Shown piece after piece: positions 52,862 through 61,738 of a stretch of DNA of 64,000 nucleotides. The notes below the pieces were generated by a model. That model saw only the letters and a list, made by a program, of their open reading frames with translations. It did no database searches and was not told where the DNA came from. The first letter of the stretch is position 1. The number at the start of each line of letters is the position of its first letter. Source of the stretch: CAMCXT01 sp040403315 (GTDB lineage: Bacteria > Bacteroidota > Bacteroidia > M30B66); NCBI GenBank assembly GCA_040403315.1, contig JBBAKX010000003.1:248001-312000 (forward strand), in the 5' to 3' direction. The translations under genes and the position numbers were made by a program.

Positions 52862-53890
52862 ATGTTTTTTAACGATTCACAACTCGCCGAAATTCGCAAT
52901 CTAATATTGCATTCAAATACCATTACCGTTGTTACACATAGAAGTCCTGACGGAGATGCATTGGGCTCAAGCCTGGGATTAAAGCACGCATTCATGTCGC
53001 TTTTTAGTAAACAAATTTCTGTTATTGTACCTGATGCTTTCCCAGAATCTTTGGCCTATTTACCAAGCAGCGATTCCATATTGGTATATGACTCAATGAT
53101 AGATAAAACATCTGAAGTGCTTCAAGCAACCGACTTGCTGTTTTGCTTAGATTTTAATCATCCTGGCAGGGTAGGGGACCTTGAAGAGCTACTTCGGGCT
53201 ACTGCAGCGCGATGTGCTGGCGTTATGATCGATCATCACCAACAACCCGATCCATTTGTAAAATTTATTGGATCACAAACGTCTGCAAGCTCCACTTGTG
53301 AAATGGTTTACCAGTTTTGCCGTTCTCTTGGGATGCAAGAAGTGCCTGATCAATTTACCGCAACCTGCCTATACACGGGCATTATGACCGATACAGGCTC
53401 GTTTCGATTTAGTGCCACAACGCCCGAAACGCACATCATTGCAGCTTCATTGTTGAAGGCCGATATTCGACATTGGGAAATCCATGAACATTTGTTCAAT
53501 CAAAATTCCTACTCAAAAATTCAAATGTGGGGCTTCGCCTTTATGTCGAAACTAGTCGTGCTTCCAGAATTCAAAACGGCTTATATCAGCTTAAGTGCCG
53601 AAGAATTAGAGCGATATAATTACCAAGAAGGCGATCTAGAAGGGCTGGTGAACTATGCGCTAAGCATCAAAGGAACAAAAATGGGCGTGTTGATGAGTGA
53701 AAGAAAAGGAAAGATTAGAATTTCCTTCCGTTCTACTGGAAGCTTTTCAGTGAATGAATTTTCAAGGGCAAATTTTGAAGGTGGAGGACACGAAAATGCC
53801 GCCGGTGGAGTTTATTTTGGGAAATTAGAAGACGCTATTTCCAAACTTCATCAGGTGCTTCCAGAATTTGCTGATAAATTAAACGCTTAA
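52862..53890 (+). CDS. nrnA: bifunctional oligoribonuclease/PAP phosphatase NrnA
   Basis: 342 aa, the usual NrnA length. DHH-family motifs: VVTHRSPDGDALGS, LLFCLDFNHPGRVGD, GVMIDHHQQPD and GIMTDTGSFRF. The C-terminal DHHA1 part has EGLVNYALSIKG and FEGGGHENAAGG. It degrades nanoRNA and 3'-phosphoadenosine 5'-phosphate in the cytoplasm. It heads a five-gene run with four FKBP genes; DHH-gldI neighbourhood is known in flavobacteria. Confidence 0.95.
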   Translation: MFFNDSQLAEIRNLILHSNTITVVTHRSPDGDALGSSLGLKHAFMSLFSKQISVIVPDAFPESLAYLPSSDSILVYDSMIDKTSEVLQATDLLFCLDFNHPGRVGDLEELLRATAARCAGVMIDHHQQPDPFVKFIGSQTSASSTCEMVYQFCRSLGMQEVPDQFTATCLYTGIMTDTGSFRFSATTPETHIIAASLLKADIRHWEIHEHLFNQNSYSKIQMWGFAFMSKLVVLPEFKTAYISLSAEELERYNYQEGDLEGLVNYALSIKGTKMGVLMSERKGKIRISFRSTGSFSVNEFSRANFEGGGHENAAGGVYFGKLEDAISKLHQVLPEFADKLNA

Positions 53891-53895
53891 TTTTG

Positions 53896-54414
53896 ATGAG
53901 AAATATCATCTATCCAATCTTCGTTTTATTTGTATTGTGCGCTTGTGGTCAGAAAAACAAGCCTAACAACGAAGGTACAACACCAAGTCAAGAACAATCA
54001 ATCCAGGCTGGCAAATCGATGGCCAAGCAAGAAGATGCAGAAATTACATCCTATGTAAAACGCTACAATCTTCAAATGGAACGAACTGGAACAGGTTTGC
54101 GCTACAAGATTATCAACGAAGGTATTGGTAAAAAAGCTTCAGCAAATATGAGAGCCACAGTGAAGTTTAAAACCTCTCTTCTCGATGGAACGATCTGTTA
54201 TTCATCAGATTCAACAGGCAATGAAACATTCGTGGTTGATCATGACAATGTTGAAAGTGGTTTGCATGAAGGGATTAAGAAACTTGCTAAAGGAGGAATA
54301 GCCAAATTTATTTTACCTTCGCACCTTGCTCACGGACTTACCGGCGATAACAATAAAATTCCAGCCAGAAGCCCAATCTTATATGACATTGAACTGATTG
54401 ATTTAAAAGAATGA
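53896..54414 (+). CDS. gldI: GldI-like FKBP-type prolyl isomerase lipoprotein
   Basis: 172 aa from the ATG at 53896, just 5 nt after nrnA. The lipobox is LFVLCACGQ. A helical N-terminal part precedes a single FKBP domain that ends in FILPSHLAHGLTGDNNKIPARS, matching GldI of gliding flavobacteria. GldI is required for gliding and is thought to fold or assemble periplasmic gliding/T9SS proteins. Its TGA overlaps the next ATG (ATGA). The symbol rests on family and position. Confidence 0.82.
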   Translation: MRNIIYPIFVLFVLCACGQKNKPNNEGTTPSQEQSIQAGKSMAKQEDAEITSYVKRYNLQMERTGTGLRYKIINEGIGKKASANMRATVKFKTSLLDGTICYSSDSTGNETFVVDHDNVESGLHEGIKKLAKGGIAKFILPSHLAHGLTGDNNKIPARSPILYDIELIDLKE

Positions 54415-55355
54415 CACAGAGAAAATTGAACTTGAGAAGCCTGTTAATTGCAGGAGTAGGAATGATGTTTTTAAGTGCTTGTATGAAATCCCGTCATGAA
54501 GGGTTTGAAGAAAGCGAAACTGGATTGTACTGCGCCATGCATAAGGAAAGCGGAGCAACCAAAACCCCTAAAGAAGGAGACATCCTTTGGTGTAAAATGC
54601 AATTGTTTGTGAAAGGCGCAGAAGGTCAAAAAGATTCGATGCTTTATGATTCAAATGAAATGCCTGATTTTCCCGGAGGAATCAAATTTATTCAAGTTGT
54701 AAAGCCTGAATATGCAGGCGATTTAATGGAAGGTGTTGCTAAATTACATATTGGAGACTCTGCTTCATTTATCGTTTCAGCAGATTCATTTTTCCTTGTA
54801 TCTAATAAAATGGAGAAAATTCCAGAAGGTATCAAGGCAGGTTCAGAATTGTTGTTTCACTTTGGTATCAAGGATATAAAAACGAAAGAAGAAACCATCA
54901 AAATGATCTCTGAAGCTCAGTCTTCAAAATCAGGAATCGACAAGGCTAAACTTGATGAATTGCAAGCTAGCGAAGCATCTGATCTCCAAGCATACCTTGA
55001 AAAGAAGAAAATCACTGCCAAGCCAAATCCTAGTGGTTTGATTTACGTGGAAGTAGAAAAGGGCAATGGAAAAAAAGCGCAGAAAGGTCAAAAGGTTACC
55101 CTTAATTATAGCGGTTATCTATTAAACGGTAAGAAGTTCGACTCTAGTTTCGACCGAAATCAGCCCTTCGAATTCACACTAGGAAAAGGTGAAGTGATTG
55201 CAGGTTGGGATGAAGGTGTTGGGATGATGAACGTTGGAGGTACCGCTACTTTTGTTATTCCTTCAGTTTTAGGATATGGATCTAACGGCGCAGGTGGAGA
55301 TATTCCACCGTTTTCTCCCCTTGTTTTCGAAGTTCAATTGTTAAAGGCTCAATAA
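54411..55355 (+). CDS. FKBP-type prolyl isomerase, degenerate plus complete domain
   Basis: 314 aa with lipobox MFLSACMKSR. The first half (about 45-165) is an FKBP-like domain lacking several usual motifs (YAGDLMEGVAKLHIGDSASF). A helical linker with ASDLQAYLEKKKI follows. The C-terminal domain is complete: LNYSGYLLNGKKFDSSFDRN, GEVIAGWDEGVGMMNVGG and VIPSVLGYG. It is predicted to be a periplasmic chaperone, lipid-anchored. It overlaps the gldI-like gene by 4 nt. Confidence 0.88.
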   Translation: MTQRKLNLRSLLIAGVGMMFLSACMKSRHEGFEESETGLYCAMHKESGATKTPKEGDILWCKMQLFVKGAEGQKDSMLYDSNEMPDFPGGIKFIQVVKPEYAGDLMEGVAKLHIGDSASFIVSADSFFLVSNKMEKIPEGIKAGSELLFHFGIKDIKTKEETIKMISEAQSSKSGIDKAKLDELQASEASDLQAYLEKKKITAKPNPSGLIYVEVEKGNGKKAQKGQKVTLNYSGYLLNGKKFDSSFDRNQPFEFTLGKGEVIAGWDEGVGMMNVGGTATFVIPSVLGYGSNGAGGDIPPFSPLVFEVQLLKAQ

Positions 55356-55358
55356 TTT

Positions 55359-56273
55359 ATGTTAAAACTTATCACCATCACTCTTGCTGCAGCGATTAGC
55401 ACTTCAGCTATTGCTCAAACATTTATCGACGCACCTTCGAACAAGGATTTTAAAGCAATGCCAAATGGTATTCTTTACAAATCAGTTAAAAAAGGAAGTG
55501 GAAAAACAACCGCTTCTGAAGGAGATTTCTTAAAGCTTAATCTGAGTTATTACATGCACAGAGGCGGTAAACAAGATTCGTTAATTTTTACTTCACAGAA
55601 TCTACCCGACAAAGTGGTTCAAGTTGGTGTTGTAAAACCAATTTATCGAGGAGATTTAATGGAAGGCATGTTTTCGATGGCTGAAGGCGATAGCGCGCAA
55701 TTCATTGTACCAGCAGATTCTTTTCTATTGAAATCGGCTGGATCCAGAGGGATTCCAGAAGGCGTTCGTAAGGATGATAAATTCCTTTTTAATGTTAAAC
55801 TCATAGAACTCACGCCAAAAGCGGTTGTAGAAGAAAAACGTAAAATTGAAAATGCTAAAAAAGAAGCAGAAATGAGCCAAAAAAGTTTTGATGAAAAAAC
55901 CAGCCGTGAAGAATATTTGAAAGTAAATAATATCACGCAAGCGCCTACAGCTTCTGGTTTGATTGTAGTTATGTCGCAAGAAGGAACAGGAGCTAAACCT
56001 ACTGTTGGACAAAAAGTAACAGTTCACTACACAGGCTATTTATTAAATGGTACTAAATTCGATTCTAGTGTTGACAGAGGAGAACCGTTTAGCTTCACCA
56101 TCGGGAAAGGACAAGTGATTCAAGGTTGGGACGAGGGTATCGGGATGTTGAGTCCTGGAGCTAAAGCAAAATTGATTATTCCTTCATTAATTGGTTACGG
56201 TGGAAGAAACATGGGATCAATCCCTCCATACTCTACATTGGTGTTTGACGTTGAATTGCTTAAAGTTGAGTAA
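55359..56273 (+). CDS. FKBP-type prolyl isomerase, degenerate plus complete domain
   Basis: 304 aa with the same two-domain plan as the preceding protein, but with a cleavable signal peptide (ISTSAIAQ) instead of a lipobox. The N-terminal domain is degenerate (GDLMEGMFSMAEGDSAQF). A charged helix rich in E and K follows (EEKRKIENAKKEAEMSQ). The C-terminal FKBP domain is intact: VHYTGYLLNGTKFDSSVDRG, GQVIQGWDEGIGMLSPG, IPSLIGYGG. Soluble in the periplasm or secreted. It starts 3 nt after the upstream stop. Confidence 0.88.
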   Translation: MLKLITITLAAAISTSAIAQTFIDAPSNKDFKAMPNGILYKSVKKGSGKTTASEGDFLKLNLSYYMHRGGKQDSLIFTSQNLPDKVVQVGVVKPIYRGDLMEGMFSMAEGDSAQFIVPADSFLLKSAGSRGIPEGVRKDDKFLFNVKLIELTPKAVVEEKRKIENAKKEAEMSQKSFDEKTSREEYLKVNNITQAPTASGLIVVMSQEGTGAKPTVGQKVTVHYTGYLLNGTKFDSSVDRGEPFSFTIGKGQVIQGWDEGIGMLSPGAKAKLIIPSLIGYGGRNMGSIPPYSTLVFDVELLKVE

Positions 56274-56285
56274 GAAAATTAACCT

Positions 56286-57080
56286 ATGAAAAAGCTGATT
56301 TATTTATTTATCCTTATTATTTCCACTCAGATTTCAGCTCAGGTAAACAAACTCAAAGTGAATGAAGAGTTTGTATCACCCAATGGCATCAAGATTCTAT
56401 TAACCAAATCTGGGAAAGGGAAAACGCTCAATAAAGGCGACAAGGTGAAACTGCACTACAAAGGTGCATTGGTGGATGGTCGAATTTTCGACAGCTCTTT
56501 GGAGCGAAACCAGCCTTTTGAATTTGTGCTTGGCATGAACCAAGTAATTTCAGGTTGGGATCAGTCGTTGTTGTTTTTAAAGGTTGGTGATAAGGCTCAA
56601 ATAACGATTCCTCCAGATTTAGGCTATGGCGATACACCAATGCCTAAAATTCCTTCTGGATCCTTCTTGGTGTTTGAAGTTGATATTCTTGAAGTATTCA
56701 AGGATTTTGCTCCCAAGCAGTTTATAACCAAGGGCAAAAAAACTAATACCTCGCCAAGTGGGCTCCAATATTGCATCCTAAAACAAGGAGAAGGAACGAA
56801 GGCTGAAAGAGGAAAAACTGTTGAAGTGCATTATACCGGTTTCCTTGAAAATGGAGATATCTTCGATTCTTCGGTTTTAAAAGGTCAACCGATCTCATTC
56901 CGTTTAGGTACCGGAATGGTTATTACAGGTTGGGATGAAGGAATTTCTAACTTGAATGTTGGTGGAATGGCCTTGTTGTCAATTCCATATGAATTAGCTT
57001 ATGGCGAATCTGGTCGTCCGCCACTTATTCCACCTAAAGCAAGATTGATTTTTAATGTTGAATTAGTTAGTGTGAAATAA
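56286..57080 (+). CDS. FKBP-type prolyl isomerase with two complete domains
   Basis: 264 aa with a signal peptide (LIISTQISAQ). Both domains are complete: the first with LHYKGALVDGRIFDSSLERN and ISGWDQSLLFLKVGD, the second with VHYTGFLENGDIFDSSVLKG and ITGWDEGISNLNVGG. It is the last gene of the nrnA run, 12 nt after its neighbour, and is convergent with the Hpt gene. Substrates probably include exported proline-rich proteins; unproven. Confidence 0.9.
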   Translation: MKKLIYLFILIISTQISAQVNKLKVNEEFVSPNGIKILLTKSGKGKTLNKGDKVKLHYKGALVDGRIFDSSLERNQPFEFVLGMNQVISGWDQSLLFLKVGDKAQITIPPDLGYGDTPMPKIPSGSFLVFEVDILEVFKDFAPKQFITKGKKTNTSPSGLQYCILKQGEGTKAERGKTVEVHYTGFLENGDIFDSSVLKGQPISFRLGTGMVITGWDEGISNLNVGGMALLSIPYELAYGESGRPPLIPPKARLIFNVELVSVK

Positions 57081-57086
57081 CAACGA

Positions 57087-57452
57087 TTACATTGTTGCCA
57101 TTTCCTCGCGGATTTGATCGAAAATTACCTCGATCACCGTTTCTAACTTGCTCATTAGCGGTTGAATATCTTCAAGATTAATAGAATCCTTACCATTCTT
57201 TTCTAAGGTTCTTATGTCTTCTTTCAATAAGTCAATGCCCATCGTATCTATAGATGGTTTTATCTTATGCGCTACAGCTCCTAAAGCAGGCCAATTTGCA
57301 TCAACGATATGCTGATTCATTTCACTCAAAGCTGGCGGGATTGTATCGAGAAACAACTGCATCATTTTCTTAACGAAATCGTTGTTTCCATGTGCGATCT
57401 CCTTAATCATGGTGAGATCGTATAATTTTCCTTCAGGCAACTCGAAACTCAT
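57087..57452 (-). CDS. Hpt-domain phosphotransfer protein
   Basis: 121 aa, a single histidine phosphotransfer four-helix bundle. The phosphorylatable residue is H62 in GAVAHKIKPSIDT, and the first helix region reads NDFVKKMMQLFLDTIPPALS. Hpt proteins pass phosphate between response regulators in multistep relays. No histidine kinase or receiver gene is close. It lies 30 nt after the ClC-protein gene, same strand. Confidence 0.88.
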   Translation of the reverse strand: MSFELPEGKLYDLTMIKEIAHGNNDFVKKMMQLFLDTIPPALSEMNQHIVDANWPALGAVAHKIKPSIDTMGIDLLKEDIRTLEKNGKDSINLEDIQPLMSKLETVIEVIFDQIREEMATM

Positions 57453-57482
57453 AGGATGTACTTTTGGGCAAATGTAAAATTT

Positions 57483-59279
57483 TCAACTCAGTTCTCTCGA
57501 TTGACGGATCAATTTATGGCGATATCCTTCTAATAATTCAGATTTGAAGATAAACCCGTAAAAAATATTTTGATCCAAAACAGGCAAACACTCCATTTCA
57601 CTATCTTCTATCTTTTTAAATACACTTTCAAGATTTTCATTCAGAACAATCTTGAAGGGTGGTTCGAACATAAAATCCCTAACGAAAATTTTTTGGTAAA
57701 GTTCTGAATTGAAAAGCAATTCTCGATTTTTATCCAATTGAACCATCCCTACAAAGTGCTGATTTTCATCAATAATTGGGTAATAATCATCTTGGTTTTT
57801 TTGAAGCAAAGCAACCAGTTCTCCTAAACTCGTGTTGGGACTTAATGATTGCCCCGATTTTCGGATAAAAGATTTCAATCGCATCGCGCGCAATACTGTA
57901 TTGTCTTTCTTTTGAGCGCCAATCAAACCTTTCTTTGCCAGTTTCTTCGTGTACACTGAATACGGCTCCATCAATCGGGCAATGAAATAGGAACTCGCAG
58001 ACACAATCATCAAGGGCACAAAAAGGTTGTATCCTCCAGTAATTTCAGCAATTAAAAATATCCCCGTAAGCGGCGCATGAACAACTCCGCTTAGAATTCC
58101 TGCCATTGCAGTTGCTACAAACGATGTTACTGGCAGTTGGATGAATCCAGTTTGGTTTACTGAATATGAAAAGCTAAACCCTAACATTGATCCAGTAAAT
58201 AAACTAGGCGCAAATATGCCACCGTTGCCGCCTGAAGCAATGGTTAAAGCTGCCGCAATTACTTTGAAAACAACAATTAATGCTGCAAATCCTGCCAATA
58301 AGGTCCATTCCATTGGTAGGCTTTCAAATAAACTATCGCGCATTAAAAAGGTATAGTTCCCATTGAGCAAATTCTGAATGGCAGTGTAGCCTTCACCATA
58401 CAAAGGTGGAAGTAAAAAAATCAAGGCGCCAAGACTCAATCCTCCAACAATAGCCTTCCCATACAAGCTTTTCCAACTTCCCAACCGAGATTCAATTTTC
58501 AGCGTAGTTCGGGTCATGTAAACCGAAACCAATCCACACAAAAATCCTAGCAATGTGTAAAATGGCAATTGACTCACTGCCCAATCGTCGGTAATGAGAT
58601 AAAACAACCGATCGGAATAGAAAAATCTGGAAACAACTGCAGCTGTAGCCGACGACAATAGCAATGGGATGAATGCTGGAACTGTAAAACCTTCAAGCAA
58701 AACTTCAAAGGCGAAAATTACACCAGCAATAGGGCAATTAAATACGGCCGAAATTCCTGCTGCAGCCCCACATCCAAGCAATAGCGTGCGTTCTCGGTAA
58801 TTGAGGTGAGCCAATAAGCCTATATTCGATCCAATTGCAGATCCTGTTACTACAATTGGTGCTTCCAGTCCTGCCGAACCTCCAAAGCCTGCTGTAACTG
58901 CGCTAGTGGCTAGGTGCGACCAGGTTTTATGTTGTTCGATTCTAGAACCTCGTCTCGTAATATTTTCGATAATTGGTCCAAGTCCTCGCCCTAATTTACC
59001 ATTCAGAAACCGCTTGATTATAAGTGCAGTTAGTAGAATTCCAATCAGTGGCAGAATAAAATAAATGACTTTGTGGTATTCGAAAGTAACCGAATACTGA
59101 AGATAATCCTGAATCGTATGCACCACATTCTTCAGCAATACTGACGCAAAACCGCAAACCAGTCCAACGAGAATACTCAAACCCATCAAGAAATTTCGAT
59201 TGCTAATATGGCGAAGTCTCCATTTCAGAAACTTGAACCGCATAGCCATCCACCCCGAAGCTTGAAAAGGTGATATCAT
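57483..59279 (-). CDS. ClC-family chloride transport protein with CBS pair
   Basis: 598 aa: about ten ClC membrane helices, then a cytoplasmic CBS pair (about 470-590). Gating glutamate: GSAGLEAP with E139. The later element is GNGGIFAPSLFTGS. The internal proton glutamate position (E203 in CLC-ec1) aligns with V193 in FAFEVLLEGF, as in ClC channels. The filter region reads GRGLGP rather than GSGIP. It moves Cl- across the inner membrane; whether as channel or exchanger is open. The gene sits 24 nt after the TonB-dependent receptor gene. Confidence 0.88.
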   Translation of the reverse strand: MISPFQASGWMAMRFKFLKWRLRHISNRNFLMGLSILVGLVCGFASVLLKNVVHTIQDYLQYSVTFEYHKVIYFILPLIGILLTALIIKRFLNGKLGRGLGPIIENITRRGSRIEQHKTWSHLATSAVTAGFGGSAGLEAPIVVTGSAIGSNIGLLAHLNYRERTLLLGCGAAAGISAVFNCPIAGVIFAFEVLLEGFTVPAFIPLLLSSATAAVVSRFFYSDRLFYLITDDWAVSQLPFYTLLGFLCGLVSVYMTRTTLKIESRLGSWKSLYGKAIVGGLSLGALIFLLPPLYGEGYTAIQNLLNGNYTFLMRDSLFESLPMEWTLLAGFAALIVVFKVIAAALTIASGGNGGIFAPSLFTGSMLGFSFSYSVNQTGFIQLPVTSFVATAMAGILSGVVHAPLTGIFLIAEITGGYNLFVPLMIVSASSYFIARLMEPYSVYTKKLAKKGLIGAQKKDNTVLRAMRLKSFIRKSGQSLSPNTSLGELVALLQKNQDDYYPIIDENQHFVGMVQLDKNRELLFNSELYQKIFVRDFMFEPPFKIVLNENLESVFKKIEDSEMECLPVLDQNIFYGFIFKSELLEGYRHKLIRQSRELS

Positions 59280-59303
59280 TCGACAACACTACGCAACCAT
59301 TCT

Positions 59304-61631
59304 TTAAGGTTTGCCTCTTCCGAGTTTTAAGCTCAGAATTAGTGTCGCAGGGCGCATCGGACCATAAACATAAGCGGCATCGCGGCCAATCCCATTGTCG
59401 AAATCGCGCTGGTAACTATTTAATAGGTTTTGAATACCAATTTCGGTGATGAAATACAATTTCTTTTTCTCGATCCAGGTGCGACTGTATTTCAATCCTA
59501 GGTCAATAAAAGCTGGTGTTTCGACAATTTCTTGAAAGCCAGTTTGTGCATTTTTTACATGTGGAACCAACATTTTTCCAGTCATCACTGCCGAATAGCT
59601 CCATGCAGATTTTTTTCCACTCTTAAACGAACCATTCAAGAATCCATACAGGTTCGGTGTTCTGAGAATTTTGTTTGTAGAAACCACAGTTGAACCACTT
59701 TCCCAGATTACCTCATCATTAACATACAAGGCATGTTGCCAAGTAAAGCCAAACTCTAAGCTTCCGTTTTTTTTGTCTTGGTACCTACATTCGATATTTA
59801 ATCCTGCCACTTGTGCGCCTTCGCCATTGCGCTTTTCGGCTACCAAAACACCGCTTGTGGTTGTTTGCAAATCCGATAAAATAAAGGGTCTCAGTAAATT
59901 GGTAATGAATAATTCTTGAACCAATTCCCAATTTCCCTTTGAGCGTTTCAAATCTATATTTGAAGTGAAGGTGCCACTGATGGATCTTTCTGTTTTCAGG
60001 TTTTCTGCCAACTTCACAAACCGAGGATTTCCGCCAACTACATCGATATGAAGATCTTCGTCGAATGCCTGCGGAGCGCGATAACCTGTTGCCAGATTTA
60101 AACGAAGATCCCAATTCGATCTTGCTATGAATTTCGATGTGAATCGCAAATTGGGCACTTGAAGTAATTTGCTATTTACCAGAATGCTGCCTTCAAAATC
60201 GTACAATCCATCAATTTTTACATAATCATAACGAATTCCTGCATTTATCATCCACTTCCTACTTGGATCCACTTGCCACTGAACATAACTTCCTGATGTT
60301 GCTACAAGTTGGTTGATTTGCCTGAGGAAACCTGGATAATCGTCTATAACTTTATTGCTTAGAAATTCGGAGCCTAGTAGAAACAACGACCGCAATTTTG
60401 GCCAACGGAAACTGAATTGAACACCTGTCGCATGAGATGCATCGCGCGCTTCACCATATTGTTTCTCTGGAAAATTAGAAAGTGAACTTCCGTAATAGGA
60501 ATTCCGATGGGTGAACTGACTTGACGCATAAATGGCAGCTTTCCATGTTTCTTTCTTTGAGTCGATTTCATAGGATAAATCCGCTCCAATCACTCGGTGA
60601 TTAGCCATTTCAGCAATACGACTTTCATGAGGCTTAAGATATAAATCTGAACCTCCACGGCGCTGGTCTTCAATAAGGCGAACACTTCCAGCCAATCTTG
60701 AATTCTCTGAAGGCAAATGGTAAAGATTCAAGCCAGTAACTAAATTCTTCAGGATCGGAATTTCCGAAAATCCATCGTTAGATGCGTCCCAAGCCGAACG
60801 ATCACGATGGGAAAGAAAGCCCGAAATTCCAGACTTCATTGACTTTGAAACCGCCGATCCATTTACATAGCCATAATAATCGGGTTTGCTGAAGTAGGTG
60901 AGGGCATAAGTGCTTCCTGCCGACCAACTGTTTTCGATTGGATCTTTTGTAATGATGTTGATCGTTCCTGCAATTGCGTTACCGCCATACAAAACCGAAC
61001 CACCGCCGCGCATCACTTCAACACGATCGATCATAGCAGGTGGAATTTGCTCCAATCCATACACACTACTCAAGGCACTGTAAACAGGTCGACTGTTGAT
61101 CAAGATTTGCGCATAAGCACCAGGAAGTCCATTCATCCGAACGCTACTAAATCCGCAATTTTGACAGTTGTTTTCTACCCTTAAACCGGGCGAAAATTTA
61201 AGTCCTTCGCTCAAACTAATACTTTGAGTGGCCTCGAAAAGCTTACTGTTTAAAACGTCGATCAAAACAGGAGCATCGCGCAAACGAATTGCTTCACGAT
61301 TGGCCGAAATTACCATCGTTTCTAAATCATTTTGGTTGTATTCCATTTGAATTGTCAAGATTTGGCTTGTCGATATTTCCCTCCGGGGAATGCGAACATC
61401 CTCGTAACCAATCGATTTGATGAGTAAGGTATCATCGTTTCGATCAGAACAATCCAAGTCGATTTTTCCATTTGCATCCGCCTGACTACCATGGCCTGAT
61501 TTTATCCAAATCGCAACTGCAAATGGGATATTCTGGTTCGATGGGTCACGAACTTCCGCCGAAATCCTGCATTGAGCTTTGGCTTGGGAAGCGCAGAGCA
61601 AAAATATCAGAACGATCCAGCTATTTTTCAT
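59304..61631 (-). CDS. TonB-dependent outer-membrane receptor
   Basis: 775 aa from the ATG at 61631; the codon before is a GTG. The signal peptide ends SQAKAQ. Domains: a carboxypeptidase-regulatory-like part (about 22-100), a plug with LETMVISANREAIRLRDAPV, a NCQNCGF motif, ARILINSRPV-type strand QILINSRPVYSALSSVYG and RVEVMRGGGSVLYGGNAIAG, then the 22-strand barrel. It takes up a large or scarce ligand by TonB energy. NCQNCGF is recurrent in receptors of this subgroup (from memory). Ligand unknown. It heads the receptor/ClC/Hpt run. Confidence 0.92.
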   Translation of the reverse strand: MKNSWIVLIFLLCASQAKAQCRISAEVRDPSNQNIPFAVAIWIKSGHGSQADANGKIDLDCSDRNDDTLLIKSIGYEDVRIPRREISTSQILTIQMEYNQNDLETMVISANREAIRLRDAPVLIDVLNSKLFEATQSISLSEGLKFSPGLRVENNCQNCGFSSVRMNGLPGAYAQILINSRPVYSALSSVYGLEQIPPAMIDRVEVMRGGGSVLYGGNAIAGTINIITKDPIENSWSAGSTYALTYFSKPDYYGYVNGSAVSKSMKSGISGFLSHRDRSAWDASNDGFSEIPILKNLVTGLNLYHLPSENSRLAGSVRLIEDQRRGGSDLYLKPHESRIAEMANHRVIGADLSYEIDSKKETWKAAIYASSQFTHRNSYYGSSLSNFPEKQYGEARDASHATGVQFSFRWPKLRSLFLLGSEFLSNKVIDDYPGFLRQINQLVATSGSYVQWQVDPSRKWMINAGIRYDYVKIDGLYDFEGSILVNSKLLQVPNLRFTSKFIARSNWDLRLNLATGYRAPQAFDEDLHIDVVGGNPRFVKLAENLKTERSISGTFTSNIDLKRSKGNWELVQELFITNLLRPFILSDLQTTTSGVLVAEKRNGEGAQVAGLNIECRYQDKKNGSLEFGFTWQHALYVNDEVIWESGSTVVSTNKILRTPNLYGFLNGSFKSGKKSAWSYSAVMTGKMLVPHVKNAQTGFQEIVETPAFIDLGLKYSRTWIEKKKLYFITEIGIQNLLNSYQRDFDNGIGRDAAYVYGPMRPATLILSLKLGRGKP

Positions 61632-61692
61632 CACAGCTAAATTACGTAACTCTAAATTAATATTTAGGCAAGTCTAAAATATTGTTAAGCAT

Positions 61693-61719
61693 AAAAAAAA
61701 GCGACCCAGAAAGTCGCTT
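61693..61719 (-). terminator. terminator of the LOG-family gene
   Basis: On the minus strand AAGCGAC and GTCGCTT arms (61699-61705 with 61713-61719) enclose a 7-nt loop, and eight T follow at 61693-61700. It lies 20 nt past the gene's stop. Confidence 0.8.
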
Positions 61720-61738
61720 CCATTTCAAATCTTTCCAA

